A stretch of 6,002 bases of DNA from assembly GCA_023424275.1 (NCBI GenBank), contig JAFAED010000493.1:1-6002 (forward strand), read 5' to 3'. The stretch comes from Pseudomonadota bacterium. Its GTDB lineage: Bacteria > Pseudomonadota > Alphaproteobacteria > Sphingomonadales > Sphingomonadaceae. A program made the position numbers and the translations under genes. Shown here one piece after another: positions 1 through 6,002 of this stretch. Numbering within the stretch: position 1 is the first letter of the stretch; each line of letters starts with the position of its first letter. The notes below the pieces were generated by a model that was given only the letters and a program-made list of their open reading frames with translations, had not been told where the DNA came from and did no database searches.

Positions 1-120
1 GGAGGGAGGCGCGCGGGTGGCGGGGGTCGGGGGGGGCGCGCGTTCCTTTGCCGTTGCCACGGGCGCGACGGCGAGCGCGGCAGCGCCGATCGATAACCAG
101 ATGCCGTGCCCGTATTTCAT
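1..120 (-). CDS. Secreted or periplasmic protein of unknown function, N-terminal fragment with Pro-rich linker (cut by window edge)
   Basis: Only the first 40 codons are visible; the reading frame is open to the left edge. The N-terminus reads MKYGHGIWLSIGAAALAVAP, then VATAKE. This is a typical Sec signal peptide: a short charged start, a hydrophobic Ala/Leu/Val core, and a likely cleavage site after the VATA stretch near residue 24. It is followed by a Pro/Ala/Thr-rich segment that looks like a flexible linker, so the product is probably exported. The ATG at 118-120 is chosen because GGAG (complement of 128-131) lies 7 nt upstream. The start follows the TGA of the receptor gene after one nucleotide, so the two are almost certainly cotranscribed and probably translationally coupled. 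A run of eight C on the coding strand (29-36) lies in the Pro codons. The family cannot be named from what is visible. Confidence 0.72.
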   Translation of the reverse strand, partial: MKYGHGIWLSIGAAALAVAPVATAKERAPPPTPATRAPPS

Positions 121-121
121 A

Positions 122-3100
122 TCAAAACTCCGTCGTGACCGAGGTGTACCAGTAACGGCCATAGGGGCTGTAAAGCGATCCCAGATAGCCTTCGGACGTC
201 AGCGGCGGTTTCTTGTCGGCGATGTTCCGCACCCCGACCCGCCAGCGCATGTCGCCGCCCAGGCCGGCCGTGTCCTTGATGCGCACCTGCGCATAGAGGT
301 TGGCGGTCAGCTGCGATTTCACGCGCCACGGATCGCCATCGGCATCGACGAACCCGGTTTCATCGACCGCTCCCGTGTAGCGCGCAAAGGCGCCGATCTG
401 GAATTGCCCCAGCGACCAGGTCAGCGACGCCGTCCCGCGCCATTTCGGCCGGCCGTTCGCCTCGATCAGATTTTCGGTTTCGGGAAGCGGCGTTCCCGCA
501 TCGATATCGCCGGCCTCGCGCGCGGCGACCAGCATGTCGACCGCGTCGCCCGGAGCACGCGAGAATTTGAGCAGCCGCGTCGCGTTGATAGACAGGTCGA
601 ACTTGCCGATATCGGTCTTCGGCGACTGCCAGTAAAAGCCGAAATCGAGGCCGCGCACCGTCTGCGGCTGCAAATTGATGAACTGGTCGCGCACCGTCGT
701 GATCGCACCCACAGGGGCGATGCCCGTCCCCGCGAACTCATCGACGTCGTCGGCGTCGGGCGCGGCGCGAATGACGTTGGGGTTCGACGATCCCTGCAAG
801 CGAAGCAGATAGTCGAGCGCGATCGCGGTGTCGTTGCCAAGGATACCGACGATGCCCTTCTGCTTGATCGACCAGTAATCGACGGTGAAGGTCATGCGAC
901 CGAAGCGATCCGACAGGAAGGTCGGCTCGAACACCGCACCCAGATTATAGTTGGTGCTCTTTTCGGGCTTGAGGTCGGGGTTGCCCGATACCCGGCGCGA
1001 ATAGCCGACATTGTTGCCGCACTCGGTGAAATTGTCGATGCGCCCTGCGCGCAGGTCAACCTCGCAGCGCAGGAAATCCTGGCTGGTCGCGAGGCGCGCA
1101 TATTCGACCGCATTGACCTGTTCGAGGTTCGGCGCGCGGAAGCCTTGCGAGAAGGAACCGCGGAAGCGGATGCCGTCGACGACATCCCATGCCGCGGCGA
1201 TCTTCGGCCGCGCGACGCTGCCGAAATCGCTATAATGTTCATAGCGTCCAGCGAGTTGCAGGTCGAACCGGCGCACGAGGGGGATGTTCATATCCTCCGA
1301 CACCAAAGGCACGGCGAGTTCGGCATAGCCTGCCGCCACCGTCCGCTTGCCATAGGTGTCGGGATTGTCGCTGACCGCCGCCGCGTCGCTTATCGTCACC
1401 GCGCCCGACACCGCATCGATGAAGGGGCTCGACCCGTCGACCGCCGAATCGCGGTCGTCGCGCTGCGTCTCGCGGCGCACTTCGATGCCGAAGGCCACGC
1501 CGACATCGCCGCCGGGCAAGGCGAACAGGTCCGATCGCGAAGCGCGGAAATCGCCCATCGTTAGCGTCGTCTTCGACCGGCGGCGGAGCTGGAAGGTGAT
1601 CGCGTCGATCGCCGCCTGCGAACTCGGCGTGCAATCGCCCGAACTCAGGCTGTCGATACAGCCGCCGTTGAAGGGGTTATAGGCATCGGGCGTTGCCAGC
1701 GCGAGGCTCTGCTGCAGCGCCGAACTGCGCACGGCAAGGCTGCTGTCGACTGCGGTGGCTTCGGAATAGACGAAGGCGCTGTCCCATTTGAAACCCGCCG
1801 TCTCGCCGCGCACGCCGAGCAGGCCGCGCAATTGCTCGCCCGACACCTTCACCGTCTGCGGCCCCGTATCGACGAAGCGATAGGTGGTGAGCAGCACCGG
1901 CAGCCCCTCGTCGGGCACGTTGGTCAGGCCCGGCAGCCGGTTCGGACTGCCGACGGGTCCGAACGGATTATAATAGTTGGTCGCCGGAACCCAGATCTGG
2001 TTGAGGTTGATGACCGGCGGCTGGATGCGGGTCGTGTTCGACCGATAATAGCCGAACTCGCCGAACAGGGTCAGCTCGTCGCTCAGGTCGTAATGACCGT
2101 TGATGAAGGCGTTGTAACGCTTCACGCTGGGCATCACCGTGGTGCCGACCGCCGTGTCGTAACGCAGGTCGCGGAACGCATTGTTGGTCGCAAGCGCGGT
2201 ATTCACTAGGCAAAGATCGTCGGTAAGCGCCTGCGTGCATCCGCCCAGCCGCGTCGGGCGAACGGTGAAGGAACCCGCGGCGGTGGTCAGGTTGGTCCCG
2301 TTGAGTCGCGGCCTCCCGCCAGTGACGGGAACCTGCAACGCCGGCCAGGCGCCGCGCGTCGCGCGGGCATCGGGCGTGGTCGATCCGGCGAAATCGGGAT
2401 AGTCGGCAAACAGCGGCCGCAGGTTGGCCGACGCGGTGAAATCCTGATCCTCTGCGCGCAGCGCCGTACGGTCGGTATATTCGAAAGAGGCCGTGATATT
2501 GCCGCGATCGAAGCTCTTGCCGGCCAGGATATTGCCCTGGAATTCGCGCAGATGCGTGCCTTCGGCGCCGCCATATTGTGCCTGCATCCGAAGGCCGTCG
2601 TAATTGTCCTTGAGCACCGTGTTCACGACACCCGCGACCGCGTCCGAACCATAGAGCGCCGCCGCACCGTCGAGCAGCACTTCGAGCCGCTGCAGCCCCG
2701 TCGTCGGGATCGCGTTCGAGTTATAGCTCAGCACCGGCACGGTGCCCGTGTCCGAAAGCCCCTGGCTCGCGGGATGGGTGACGACCCGGCGGCCGTTGAG
2801 CAGCACCAACGTGTTGCCGACGCCGAGCGAGCGCAGGTTGACCGAGCCGACGTCGCCGCGCGCGGCGTTGCTCGTCTGCGCATTGTTGCCGGGGTTGAAA
2901 CTGACGTCGCCCATCTGCGGGATGTTGCGGATCAACTCGTCGCCGCTGACCGCGCCAATGGCATCGATCTTGTCCTGACCGACAACCACCACCGGCAGCG
3001 CCTCGGTAACGCGCGCACCCTCGATGCGCGTGCCGACGACGACGATATCGCCGGCGGTTTCGCCATCGGGTTGCGGTTCGTTCGTATCGGCGGCACCGGC

Positions 3101-3199
3101 GGCCGGATCGGCTGCGGCCGTCTGCGCCCGCGCCGGCGCGCCCGCGAAAAGGCAGATCGCCGTGCTCGCCAGAAGCATCGTTCCGATTGTGCGTTTCAT
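122..3199 (-). CDS. TonB-dependent outer-membrane receptor (1025 aa)
   Basis: This is an outer-membrane beta-barrel that imports a ligand using energy from TonB/ExbB/ExbD. Residues 1-25 form a signal peptide (MKRTIGTMLL start, cleavage likely after APARA). A TonB-box-like stretch, DIVVVGTRIE, is at 51-60. The plug domain follows at about 62-200, with typical motifs VNLRSLGVGNTLVLLNGRRV (120-139) and LEVLLDGAAALYGSDAVAGV (172-191). The barrel fills the rest, with FSQGFRAPNLEQV (683-695), GNPDLKPEKS (739-748), VGVRNIADKKPP (988-999) and a terminal aromatic residue (TTEF) expected for BAM assembly. Cysteine pairs 321/330, 514/523 and 712/727 suggest disulfide-closed outer loops. The ATG at 3199 is preferred over in-frame starts back to 3400 because the signal peptide begins there and GGGGAG lies 6 nt upstream; the earlier frame overlaps dctA. 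It is long for the family, as in the large sphingomonad receptors. The substrate is unknown. The gene follows dctA after 47 nt. Confidence 0.95.
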   Translation of the reverse strand: MKRTIGTMLLASTAICLFAGAPARAQTAAADPAAGAADTNEPQPDGETAGDIVVVGTRIEGARVTEALPVVVVGQDKIDAIGAVSGDELIRNIPQMGDVSFNPGNNAQTSNAARGDVGSVNLRSLGVGNTLVLLNGRRVVTHPASQGLSDTGTVPVLSYNSNAIPTTGLQRLEVLLDGAAALYGSDAVAGVVNTVLKDNYDGLRMQAQYGGAEGTHLREFQGNILAGKSFDRGNITASFEYTDRTALRAEDQDFTASANLRPLFADYPDFAGSTTPDARATRGAWPALQVPVTGGRPRLNGTNLTTAAGSFTVRPTRLGGCTQALTDDLCLVNTALATNNAFRDLRYDTAVGTTVMPSVKRYNAFINGHYDLSDELTLFGEFGYYRSNTTRIQPPVINLNQIWVPATNYYNPFGPVGSPNRLPGLTNVPDEGLPVLLTTYRFVDTGPQTVKVSGEQLRGLLGVRGETAGFKWDSAFVYSEATAVDSSLAVRSSALQQSLALATPDAYNPFNGGCIDSLSSGDCTPSSQAAIDAITFQLRRRSKTTLTMGDFRASRSDLFALPGGDVGVAFGIEVRRETQRDDRDSAVDGSSPFIDAVSGAVTISDAAAVSDNPDTYGKRTVAAGYAELAVPLVSEDMNIPLVRRFDLQLAGRYEHYSDFGSVARPKIAAAWDVVDGIRFRGSFSQGFRAPNLEQVNAVEYARLATSQDFLRCEVDLRAGRIDNFTECGNNVGYSRRVSGNPDLKPEKSTNYNLGAVFEPTFLSDRFGRMTFTVDYWSIKQKGIVGILGNDTAIALDYLLRLQGSSNPNVIRAAPDADDVDEFAGTGIAPVGAITTVRDQFINLQPQTVRGLDFGFYWQSPKTDIGKFDLSINATRLLKFSRAPGDAVDMLVAAREAGDIDAGTPLPETENLIEANGRPKWRGTASLTWSLGQFQIGAFARYTGAVDETGFVDADGDPWRVKSQLTANLYAQVRIKDTAGLGGDMRWRVGVRNIADKKPPLTSEGYLGSLYSPYGRYWYTSVTTEF
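128..131 (-). promoter_or_regulatory. Ribosome-binding site of the secreted-protein gene, inside the end of the receptor gene
   Basis: GGAG on the minus strand, 7 nt before the ATG at 118-120. It lies within the last codons of the upstream receptor gene (Thr-Glu-Phe-stop), so ribosomes ending the receptor would terminate right at the next start. This supports both the start call and translational coupling. Confidence 0.6.
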
Positions 3200-3205
3200 G
3201 TCATT

Positions 3206-3211
3206 CTCCCC
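3206..3211 (-). promoter_or_regulatory. Ribosome-binding site of the TonB-dependent receptor gene
   Basis: GGGGAG on the minus strand, 6 nt before the ATG at 3197-3199. It sits in the 47-nt gap after the dctA stop codon (3200-3246) and fixes the receptor start. The gap is AT-rich and shows no GC stem followed by a T run, so nothing in it argues for a terminator. Confidence 0.75.
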
Positions 3212-3246
3212 AATTTTATTGTTTGAATTTCTGTGGCTCGTCGGCC

Positions 3247-4593
3247 TCAATCGCTGTCGGTCTCCACGGGCGCCGCCGCGAGCGGTGCCGGCTCGCCGTT
3301 CAGCGCGCGGCCCAGCGCATCGTGATCGAGCGCCTTCTCCCACTTGGCGACCACGATCGCCGCGAGCGCATTGCCGATGAAATTGGTGAGCGCGCGGCAT
3401 TCGCTCATGAAACGGTCGATGCCGAGGATCAGCGCGAGCCCCGCGACAGGCACGGTCGGCACTGCGGTCAGCGTCGCGGCGAGCGTGATGAAGCCCGCGC
3501 CGGTGACGCCGGCCGCGCCCTTCGAACTCACCATCGCGACGAGCAGCAGCGCGACCTGATCGCCAAGGCTGAGGTCGACGCCGGTCGCTTGCGCGACGAA
3601 CAACGCCGCGAGCGTCATGTAGATGTTCGTGCCGTCGAGGTTGAAGCTGTAACCCGTCGGCACGACCATGCCGACGACGGGCTTGGCGCAGCCGGCCTTC
3701 TCCAGCTTTTCCATCAGGCTCGGCAGCGCCGCCTCGGACGACGAGGTACCGAGCACCAGCAGCAGTTCGGCCTTGAGGTATGCGATCAGGCGGAAGATCG
3801 AAAAGCCGCTCAGCCGTGCCATCGCGCCGAGGACGACAACGACGAACAGGATCGAGGTCAGATAGAAGGTCGCAATCAGCGCGCCGAGATTGACGAGCGA
3901 TTCGACGCCATATTCGCCGATCGTGAACGCCATCGCACCGAACGCGCCGATCGGCGCAAAGCGCATCAGCATGCCGACGAGATAGAAGAAGACGCTCGAC
4001 AGCTTTTCGAGCATGCCGAGCACCTGCGCGCCCGCCGCCCCCGTGTGCGACAGCGCGATGCCGAACAGGATCGCCGCGAACAGCGCCTGCAGGATCGATC
4101 CCGAGGTCAGCGCAGATACGAAGGTCGTCGGGATGATTGCGAGCAGGAAACCGACGAGCGACGTGTCGTGCGCCTTCGCGTCATATTCGGCGATCTTGGC
4201 GACCGCGTTCGGATCGAGCGTCGCCGGGTCGATGTTCATCCCCGCGCCCGGTTGCACCACATTGGCGACGATCAGCCCGATGATCAGCGCGAGGGTCGAG
4301 AAGAAGAGGAAATAGGCGAAGGTCTTTGCCGTCAGCCGCCCGAGCGTTTTGCCGCTGCCGACCGATGCGATGCCGGTCGACACGGTGAGGAAGATCACCG
4401 GCGCGATGATCATCTTGACGAGGTCGATGAAGCCCTTGCCGAGCGGCTGGAGCTTCACGCCGATCTCGGGCCAGAAATGGCCGAGCAGGATCCCGCCGGC
4501 GATCGCCGCGAGCACCTGCACATAAAGATGCGACCACCACGGCCCGGTCTTGGCCGGCACGTGCGCCGCATTCATGTCGATCGTGGCTGCCAC
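3247..4593 (-). CDS. dctA: C4-dicarboxylate transport protein DctA (DAACS-family symporter)
   Basis: This inner-membrane symporter takes up succinate, fumarate and malate with cations. Its 448 residues are normal for DctA, and hydrophobic segments run through about 22-420. The family's substrate-site motifs are all present: the Ser-rich hairpin [10 protein letters not shown] (282-291), the TM7 motif GYSFNLDGT (314-322, the NMDGT equivalent), hairpin 2 [13 protein letters not shown] (356-368), and TM8 [18 protein letters not shown] (391-408). Aligned with archaeal GltPh, R400 matches the carboxylate-binding Arg397 and N404 matches Asn401. The Asp that holds the substrate amino group (Asp394) is Ser397, as expected for a dicarboxylate rather than amino-acid carrier. 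The start is GTG at 4593: GGGGAG lies 6 nt upstream, whereas the in-frame ATG at 4575 (Met7) is 24 nt from it. The gene is divergent from dctB. Its C-terminal tail (about 430-448) is Ala/Pro-rich and acidic. Confidence 0.96.
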   Translation of the reverse strand: MAATIDMNAAHVPAKTGPWWSHLYVQVLAAIAGGILLGHFWPEIGVKLQPLGKGFIDLVKMIIAPVIFLTVSTGIASVGSGKTLGRLTAKTFAYFLFFSTLALIIGLIVANVVQPGAGMNIDPATLDPNAVAKIAEYDAKAHDTSLVGFLLAIIPTTFVSALTSGSILQALFAAILFGIALSHTGAAGAQVLGMLEKLSSVFFYLVGMLMRFAPIGAFGAMAFTIGEYGVESLVNLGALIATFYLTSILFVVVVLGAMARLSGFSIFRLIAYLKAELLLVLGTSSSEAALPSLMEKLEKAGCAKPVVGMVVPTGYSFNLDGTNIYMTLAALFVAQATGVDLSLGDQVALLLVAMVSSKGAAGVTGAGFITLAATLTAVPTVPVAGLALILGIDRFMSECRALTNFIGNALAAIVVAKWEKALDHDALGRALNGEPAPLAAAPVETDSD

Positions 4594-4599
4594 CAGCCT

Positions 4600-4605
4600 C
4601 TCCCC
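4600..4605 (-). promoter_or_regulatory. Ribosome-binding site deciding the GTG start of dctA
   Basis: GGGGAG (extended as GGGGAGAGG) on the minus strand, 6 nt before the GTG at 4591-4593. It favours GTG over the downstream ATG at 4573-4575. The receptor gene uses the same GGGGAG hexamer at the same spacing. Confidence 0.75.
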
Positions 4606-4631
4606 ATATAGTGCGTCCGGCTCGACGCGGA

Positions 4632-4647
4632 CCGGGGTGTTTCCCGG
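4632..4647 (-). promoter_or_regulatory. Small hairpin in the dctA leader
   Basis: CCGGG at 4632-4636 and CCCGG at 4643-4647 can pair around a 6-nt loop. The stem extends by two further GC pairs (4648-4649 is GG on the minus strand) if one base is bulged. It lies about 27 nt upstream of the dctA ribosome-binding site, so it would be in the dctA leader RNA. There is no T run after it, so it is not a terminator. It may simply reflect high GC content. Confidence 0.25.
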
Positions 4648-4657
4648 CCTTTGGCTG

Positions 4658-4687
4658 AAAATAGGGGCAGGATGGAATCCCGGTCAA
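4658..4687 (-). promoter_or_regulatory. Candidate dctA promoter (sigma70-like and sigma54-like matches overlap)
   Basis: Two readings share this spot on the minus strand. The sigma70-like reading has TTGACC (4682-4687) as -35, an 18-nt spacer, and TATTTT (4658-4663) as -10. The sigma54-like reading has GG at 4680-4679 and GC at 4668-4667 with the required 10-nt spacing (GGATTCCATCCTGC), but the rest matches TGGCAC-N5-TTGC poorly. Both put the transcript start near 4651-4656, leaving a leader of about 60 nt. Rhizobial dctA is transcribed by sigma54 with DctD, and the sigma54 reading would put the tandem operators near -117 and -149, a normal distance for an enhancer. The sequence alone does not settle which is used. 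Confidence 0.35.
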
Positions 4688-4760
4688 ACGCCGAGAAACT
4701 CATATTCAAGATATTGTTATTATTGCGATATCACCGGCGCTACGCTGTCGAGAAAAGTCA

Positions 4761-4812
4761 ATTTGTGCAAAATTCCGCATACGCTTCCAAAGATTTGTGC
4801 AATAATCCGCAC
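4761..4812. promoter_or_regulatory. Tandem palindromic sites between dctA and dctB, probable DctD-binding sequences
   Basis: Two 20-bp direct repeats, 4761-4780 and 4793-4812, match at 17 of 20 positions and start 32 bp apart, about three helical turns. Each contains an imperfect palindrome: TGTGC-N8-GCATA at 4764-4781 and TGTGC-N8-GCACA at 4796-4813. On the dctA strand they read TATGCGGAATTTTGCACA and TGTGCGGATTATTGCACA. From memory, the rhizobial DctD sites upstream of dctA are also a tandem pair with dyad TGTGCGG-type half-sites. With dctA on one side and dctB on the other, DctD is the obvious ligand. The repeat itself is seen directly; the binding protein is inferred. Confidence 0.7.
4801..4806 (+). 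promoter_or_regulatory. Possible -10 element for dctB (weak)
   Basis: AATAAT matches the bacterial -10 consensus at 5 of 6 positions and ends 6 nt before the A of the dctB ATG, which would place the transcript start at or next to the start codon. No convincing -35 is found 16-18 nt upstream. It lies inside the second operator copy. Confidence 0.25.
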
Positions 4813-6002
4813 ATGTCGTTGCAGAGTGATTCGACCGGAGCGGGCGCGCACCCCAACCGCCGGCGGCTGTTTGTCGCCGTCGCGATCGGGCTCGTTGTCC
4901 TGCTCGCGGCGGGATTGGGACTGACGCAATGGGCGGCGGGACGCGCGAGCGCGCAGGCCGACATCGAAGCGCGGCAAAATGCCCGCGCGCACGCCAGCCT
5001 GCTCGAAAGCGAATTGCAGAAATTCCGCCTGCTGCCGCGCGTGCTTACCGAATTTCCCGACGTCCGCGCCGCGCTGGCCGACAAGAGCGATGCCGCCTCG
5101 CGACGGCTTAACCGCGAACTCGAACAGCTTGCGGCGCGCACCGACGCGACGGTGATCTATGTGATCGACTCGGGCGGCACGACGATCGCGGCGAGCAATT
5201 GGCGCGCGCCAACGAGCTTTGTCGGCGAGAATTATCGTTTCCGCCCCTATTTCCGGGGCGCAATGAAAAGCGGCGAGGCGGAGCTGTTCGCGCTGGGTAC
5301 GGTCAGCGGACGCCCCGGCCTCTACCTCGCGCGCCGCGTAGATGTCGGCGGGCGTCAGCTTGGCGTGATCGTGCTCAAGGTCGAGTTCGACAAGCTGGAA
5401 TCGCGCTGGGCGGATTCCGCGGCGGCGACGCTCGTCACCGACGCGGCGGGGATCGTCGTGATGAGCAGCGAACCACGCTGGCGCTTCCGCTCCTTTGCGC
5501 CCATTTCGGCCGAAACGCAGCAGCGGCTCCGCGCGACGCGCAGCTATGGCGACGCGCGCCTCGATCCCTTGCCGGTCAGCCGCGCCGGGGACGGCATCCG
5601 TGTCGGCGCGGACCTGTTCCGCGAGGCCGACGAGCGCGTCTCCTTCCCCGGCGGCACGCTCCGCCTGCTCCAGCCCGCCGAACCCGCACGCGCCAGCGCC
5701 AATGCGACCGCCCGCGTCGCCTTCCTCGTCTTGCTCATCCTCGTCGGCGCAGCGATCATCACCTTGCTCCGCGTCGTCGAAAGGCAAACGCTGCGGCAGG
5801 CCGCGCACGACGCGCTCGAACGCGAGGTCGCCGCCCGCACGCGCGACCTGCGGAATGCCAATGACGAACTGCGCCTCGCATCCGAACGGCAGCGCGAAAC
5901 CGACCGTCGCTATCGTGCCGCGCGCGAAGAACTGGCGCAGGCGAGCCGCCTGGGATCGATCGGCCAGATCACCGCCGGCGTCGCGCACGAGATCAACCAG
6001 CC
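4813..6002 (+). CDS. dctB: C4-dicarboxylate sensor histidine kinase DctB (3' end beyond window)
   Basis: This membrane sensor of periplasmic C4-dicarboxylates would phosphorylate the response regulator DctD. The visible 396 codons begin with TM1 at about 18-37. The periplasmic double-PDC (PAS-like) sensor is at about 40-298, with the DctB signature stretches IAASNWRAPTSFVGENYRFR (125-144) with PYF after it, ALGTVSGRPGLYLARRV (160-176) and IVVMSSEPRWRFR (214-226). TM2 is at about 301-320, and a charged helical linker at about 322-378 resembles a coiled coil. The H-box begins SRLGSIGQITAGVAHEINQ (378-396), with His392 as phospho-acceptor. The next codon begins CC, so Pro, and the window stops there; the rest of the dimerisation domain and the ATPase domain are missing. 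The first ATG after the intergenic repeats gives a short cytoplasmic tail before TM1. It has no clear ribosome-binding site, so the exact start is less sure than the identity. An in-frame TTG at 4795 is an unlikely alternative. Confidence 0.95.
   Translation, partial: MSLQSDSTGAGAHPNRRRLFVAVAIGLVVLLAAGLGLTQWAAGRASAQADIEARQNARAHASLLESELQKFRLLPRVLTEFPDVRAALADKSDAASRRLNRELEQLAARTDATVIYVIDSGGTTIAASNWRAPTSFVGENYRFRPYFRGAMKSGEAELFALGTVSGRPGLYLARRVDVGGRQLGVIVLKVEFDKLESRWADSAAATLVTDAAGIVVMSSEPRWRFRSFAPISAETQQRLRATRSYGDARLDPLPVSRAGDGIRVGADLFREADERVSFPGGTLRLLQPAEPARASANATARVAFLVLLILVGAAIITLLRVVERQTLRQAAHDALEREVAARTRDLRNANDELRLASERQRETDRRYRAAREELAQASRLGSIGQITAGVAHEINQ

Noticed and set aside
17..1564. 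Long plus-strand open frame (515 codons) opposite the TonB-dependent receptor
   Set aside because: It lies fully antisense to a well-supported gene, has no signal, domain or ribosome-binding site, and its Arg/Ala/Asp-rich composition is typical of an antisense frame in GC-rich DNA.
3211..3221. CAAT/ATTG mini-palindrome in the dctA-receptor gap as a terminator
   Set aside because: The stem is only 4 bp and AT-rich with a 3-nt loop and no following T run on the relevant strand, too weak for a terminator.
3200..3400. Upstream extension of the receptor gene to 3400
   Set aside because: The extra 67 residues are Arg-rich, overlap dctA, and would bury a clear signal peptide. The ATG at 3199 has a good ribosome-binding site.
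3187..4611. Long plus-strand open frame (474 codons) opposite dctA
   Set aside because: The translation is dominated by Arg, Asp, Glu and His with low complexity, which is the mirror of a membrane-protein gene. dctA on the other strand carries all its family motifs.
4594..4812. Small gene or non-coding RNA in the intergenic region
   Set aside because: No open frame with a start signal fits, and the region is accounted for by the repeats, the candidate promoters and the dctA leader. Nothing indicates a separate RNA gene.
5199..5864. Plus-strand open frame (221 codons) in another frame of dctB
   Set aside because: It is a shifted reading of dctB, Arg/Pro-rich with no recognisable domain. The dctB frame gives continuous family similarity across the same bases.
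4720..5988. Long minus-strand open frame (422 codons) opposite dctB
   Set aside because: It is antisense to dctB, whose TM helices, sensor motifs and H-box are clear. The open frame reflects GC bias, and no plausible start signal is seen.

Overview
The window is high-GC DNA with the look of an alphaproteobacterium, most likely a member of the Sphingomonadales (Sphingopyxis or Sphingomonas type). The signs are strong G/C at third codon positions, a very large TonB-dependent receptor with an Ala-rich signal peptide, and long spurious open frames opposite every real gene. The genus is inferred from style, not proven.

Layout: the centre is a divergent C4-dicarboxylate locus. dctA (3247-4593, minus) encodes a DAACS-family C4-dicarboxylate/cation symporter. 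dctB (4813 to the right edge, plus) encodes its sensor histidine kinase. It is cut off just after the phospho-acceptor histidine, and it is easily missed because its frame has no stop inside the window. Between them is a 219-bp intergenic region holding two 20-bp imperfect repeats, 32 bp apart. Each is an imperfect palindrome with TGTGC/GCACA arms, resembling tandem binding sites for the response regulator DctD. Downstream of dctA, on the same strand after 47 nt and with no visible terminator, is a gene for a 1025-residue TonB-dependent outer-membrane receptor (122-3199). It is followed after one nucleotide by the start of a secreted protein with a Pro-rich N-terminus (1-120, cut by the left edge).

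How the genes may work together: DctB would sense periplasmic C4-dicarboxylates (succinate, fumarate, malate) and signal to a DctD expected beyond the right edge. DctD would bind the tandem sites and switch on dctA. If transcription reads through, the TonB-dependent receptor and the secreted protein would be induced as well, giving an outer-membrane uptake step alongside the inner-membrane symporter. The dct genes are a well-known system. The less ordinary points are the receptor in the apparent dctA operon, the overlap of one operator copy with the dctB start codon, and the lack of a ribosome-binding site for dctB. I saw no tRNA, rRNA, CRISPR array or insertion sequence.
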